From assembly GCA_027483745.1 (NCBI GenBank), contig JAIXTZ010000170.1, positions 1 through 14,260 of the forward strand: DNA of 14,260 nucleotides, given 5' to 3'. Of this stretch, positions 12,896 through 14,260 are shown in pieces. This stretch comes from Lysobacteraceae bacterium. Its GTDB lineage: Bacteria; Pseudomonadota; Gammaproteobacteria; Xanthomonadales; Xanthomonadaceae. The position numbers and the translations under genes were made by a program. How positions within the stretch are numbered: the stretch's first letter is position 1; each line of letters begins with the position of its first letter. The notes below the pieces were generated by a model. That model was not told the origin of the DNA and did no database searches. It saw nothing but the letters and a program-made list of their open reading frames with translations.

Positions 12896-14260
12896 TTACG
12901 CCGGCGGCTTCCAGGTGTCCTTCTCGGTCGGGCGCAGCAGGAAGCGGCACAGCGCCGGCAGGAAGACGATGGCTGCCACCATGTTCACCACGAACAGGAA
13001 GGTGAGCATCAGGCCCATGTCGGCCTGGAACTTCAGGTCGGAGAGGATCCACGTGGCCACGCCCACCGCCAGCGTCAGCGCGGTGTAGAAGATGGCGATG
13101 CCGGTGGTCTTCAGCGCAATGAAGTAGCTCTCCGACAGCGTCTTGCCCGAGAGCATGGCCTCGCGCATGCGGGCGAAGATGTAGATCGCGTAGTCCACGC
13201 CGATGCCGACGCCGAGGGCCACCACGGTGAGCGTGTTGACCTTCATGCCGATATCGAGCTCCACCATCAGCGAGTGGCCGAGTTCGGTGACGAGGATCAG
13301 CGGCAGCACGATGCAGGCGGCGGCGAGCGGGTTCTTGAAGCTCAGCAGGCACATCACGAAGACCGCGGCGTACAGCAGCCACAGCATGATGTGCTCCTGC
13401 TCGCGGACCTCGTCGTTGATCGCCGCCATCACGCCGACGTTGCCGGTGCCGATGCGCGGGTTCACGACGTTCAGCGCCGGCGCCGACGGGTCGTTCATCG
13501 CGGCCATGTGCGCCTCGGCGAGCTTCTCGCGGATGCCAGTGCGGTCGAGGTCCGGGATCGCGGCGTCCTCGGCGAGACCGAGCACGGTGCGGATGCCGGC
13601 CACGTTCTCGGCTTCGGCGTCGCGGAAGTCCTTGATGGCCTTCACCACGCGGTCGATTGTCGTGGCCTTGTGGTCGGTGAGGAACACCGTCACCGGCATC
13701 ACCGAGCAGTCGGCGTTGAGCAGGCCGGTGTCGGTCTCGAAGCTCTGCGTGGCCGTGCGCAGGTTGTCCGGCACGCGCGGCAGCTCGCGCCAGCGCACGT
13801 TGCCTTCGTTCCAGCCGGCGTTGGCGATCTTCGCGGCCATCGGCAGGCTGATCACCTGCTGCACGCCCTCGACGTTGGCGAGGTGCCACGAGAGGCGGTC
13901 GATGACCTCCATCACGCGGTAGTTGGTGCAGGCGTCCGGGCTGGTCTCGACGATCACGTTGATGGTGTCGATGCCGAGCGCGAAGCGCTGGGTGATCTGC
14001 GCGGCATCCTGGTTGAAGCGCGACTCCGGACGCAGCTCGGCCACGCCGGACTCGGCGTCGCCGATCATCACGTTGTCGCCGTGGGCTTCGGCGAAGAACC
14101 AGATCGCCACGCCGGCCACGACGACAATCGCCGCGGGCCCGGGCTTCGAGAGGCGCGAAAGCACCGCCCAGACCTTGTCGAACTGGGTCAGCTGGCGCAG
14201 GCGGAACTCGCGCTTCTTCTCCATGTTGCGGAGCGTGGTGTAGCTCAGCAGCACGGGCAG
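12896..14260 (-). CDS. RND/MMPL-family exporter, C-terminal half (5' end beyond window)
   Basis: 454 residues of a larger protein, open through the right edge; the GTG at 14254 is internal, since Leu-Pro precede it in frame and match the end of a sixth helix. The visible part is the second RND repeat: a helix (about residues 41-57 of the fragment), a periplasmic domain opening with ELRPESRFNQDAAQ and holding two cysteines (SPDAC, NADCS) that may form a disulfide, then about five helices. GVGIGVDYAIYIFARMRE is the conserved RND/MMPL intramembrane motif with its acidic Asp in the proton relay. It belongs to the COG1033-type predicted exporters, which often work with outer-membrane lipoproteins of the DUF1329/DUF1302 type; none is visible here. 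Substrate unknown, perhaps lipids or hydrophobic compounds. Two hairpins follow the stop. Confidence 0.88.
   Translation of the reverse strand: MPVLLSYTTLRNMEKKREFRLRQLTQFDKVWAVLSRLSKPGPAAIVVVAGVAIWFFAEAHGDNVMIGDAESGVAELRPESRFNQDAAQITQRFALGIDTINVIVETSPDACTNYRVMEVIDRLSWHLANVEGVQQVISLPMAAKIANAGWNEGNVRWRELPRVPDNLRTATQSFETDTGLLNADCSVMPVTVFLTDHKATTIDRVVKAIKDFRDAEAENVAGIRTVLGLAEDAAIPDLDRTGIREKLAEAHMAAMNDPSAPALNVVNPRIGTGNVGVMAAINDEVREQEHIMLWLLYAAVFVMCLLSFKNPLAAACIVLPLILVTELGHSLMVELDIGMKVNTLTVVALGVGIGVDYAIYIFARMREAMLSGKTLSESYFIALKTTGIAIFYTALTLAVGVATWILSDLKFQADMGLMLTFLFVVNMVAAIVFLPALCRFLLRPTEKDTWKPPA

Noticed and set aside
12327..13889. 520-codon minus-strand frame through the RND and secreted-protein genes
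   Set aside because: Runs through two strong hairpins and two genes in another frame; it reads as RRRGHR-type shadow sequence.

Overview
ORGANISM. The window is GC-rich DNA (G/C-ending codons throughout) with an ordinary bacterial chromosomal gene set. The protein variants (TrpE with a YLFES allosteric motif, a roughly 300-residue PurC, Rpe close to the E. coli form) and the rpe-to-trpE-to-trpG neighbourhood suggest a gammaproteobacterium of the Lysobacterales (Xanthomonadales) type. This is inference from remembered families, not a search. I see no tRNA, rRNA, CRISPR array, insertion sequence or phage gene. LAYOUT, left to right. (1) Positions 1-1615, minus strand: trpE followed by the first 15 codons of trpG, which runs off the left edge. 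(2) Positions 1764-4509, minus strand: a response regulator and a sensor kinase closely resembling the PdsR/PdsS pair known from proteobacterial dedicated sortase systems, but with no sortase in view. (3) Positions 4647-4963, plus strand, divergent from the regulator: two very small ORFs with strong Shine-Dalgarno sites, the first a 50-residue one-helix membrane peptide. Between them and the regulator lies a compact repeat resembling an operator. (4) Positions 4964-6400, minus strand: a small class I cytochrome c, a membrane-anchored J-domain protein and rpe. (5) Positions 6481-8763, plus strand: purC, an Mpo1-like membrane protein and an EamA-type exporter, tightly packed. (6) Positions 8968-11872, plus strand: a TerC/Alx family protein, a strong intrinsic terminator, then a divergent AbgT-family transporter. 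(7) Positions 11882-12748, minus strand: an unrecognised secreted protein with six cysteines. (8) Positions 12896-14260, minus strand: the C-terminal half of an RND/MMPL exporter that continues past the right edge. HOW IT FITS. Most of the window is housekeeping: tryptophan synthesis, pentose phosphate pathway, purine synthesis and envelope transport. The accessory part is the two-component system with its divergent small ORFs, lying between rpe and trpE, where many gammaproteobacteria carry gph. Two features deserve attention beyond the gene list. The regulator and the cytochrome c gene both have an extended -10-like element (GCTAGA[A/C]T) 7-8 nt before the ATG and no Shine-Dalgarno, which suggests leaderless transcripts. 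The AbgT-like transporter has replaced two residues of the published MtrF site and carries enlarged periplasmic loops, so its substrate should not be assumed.
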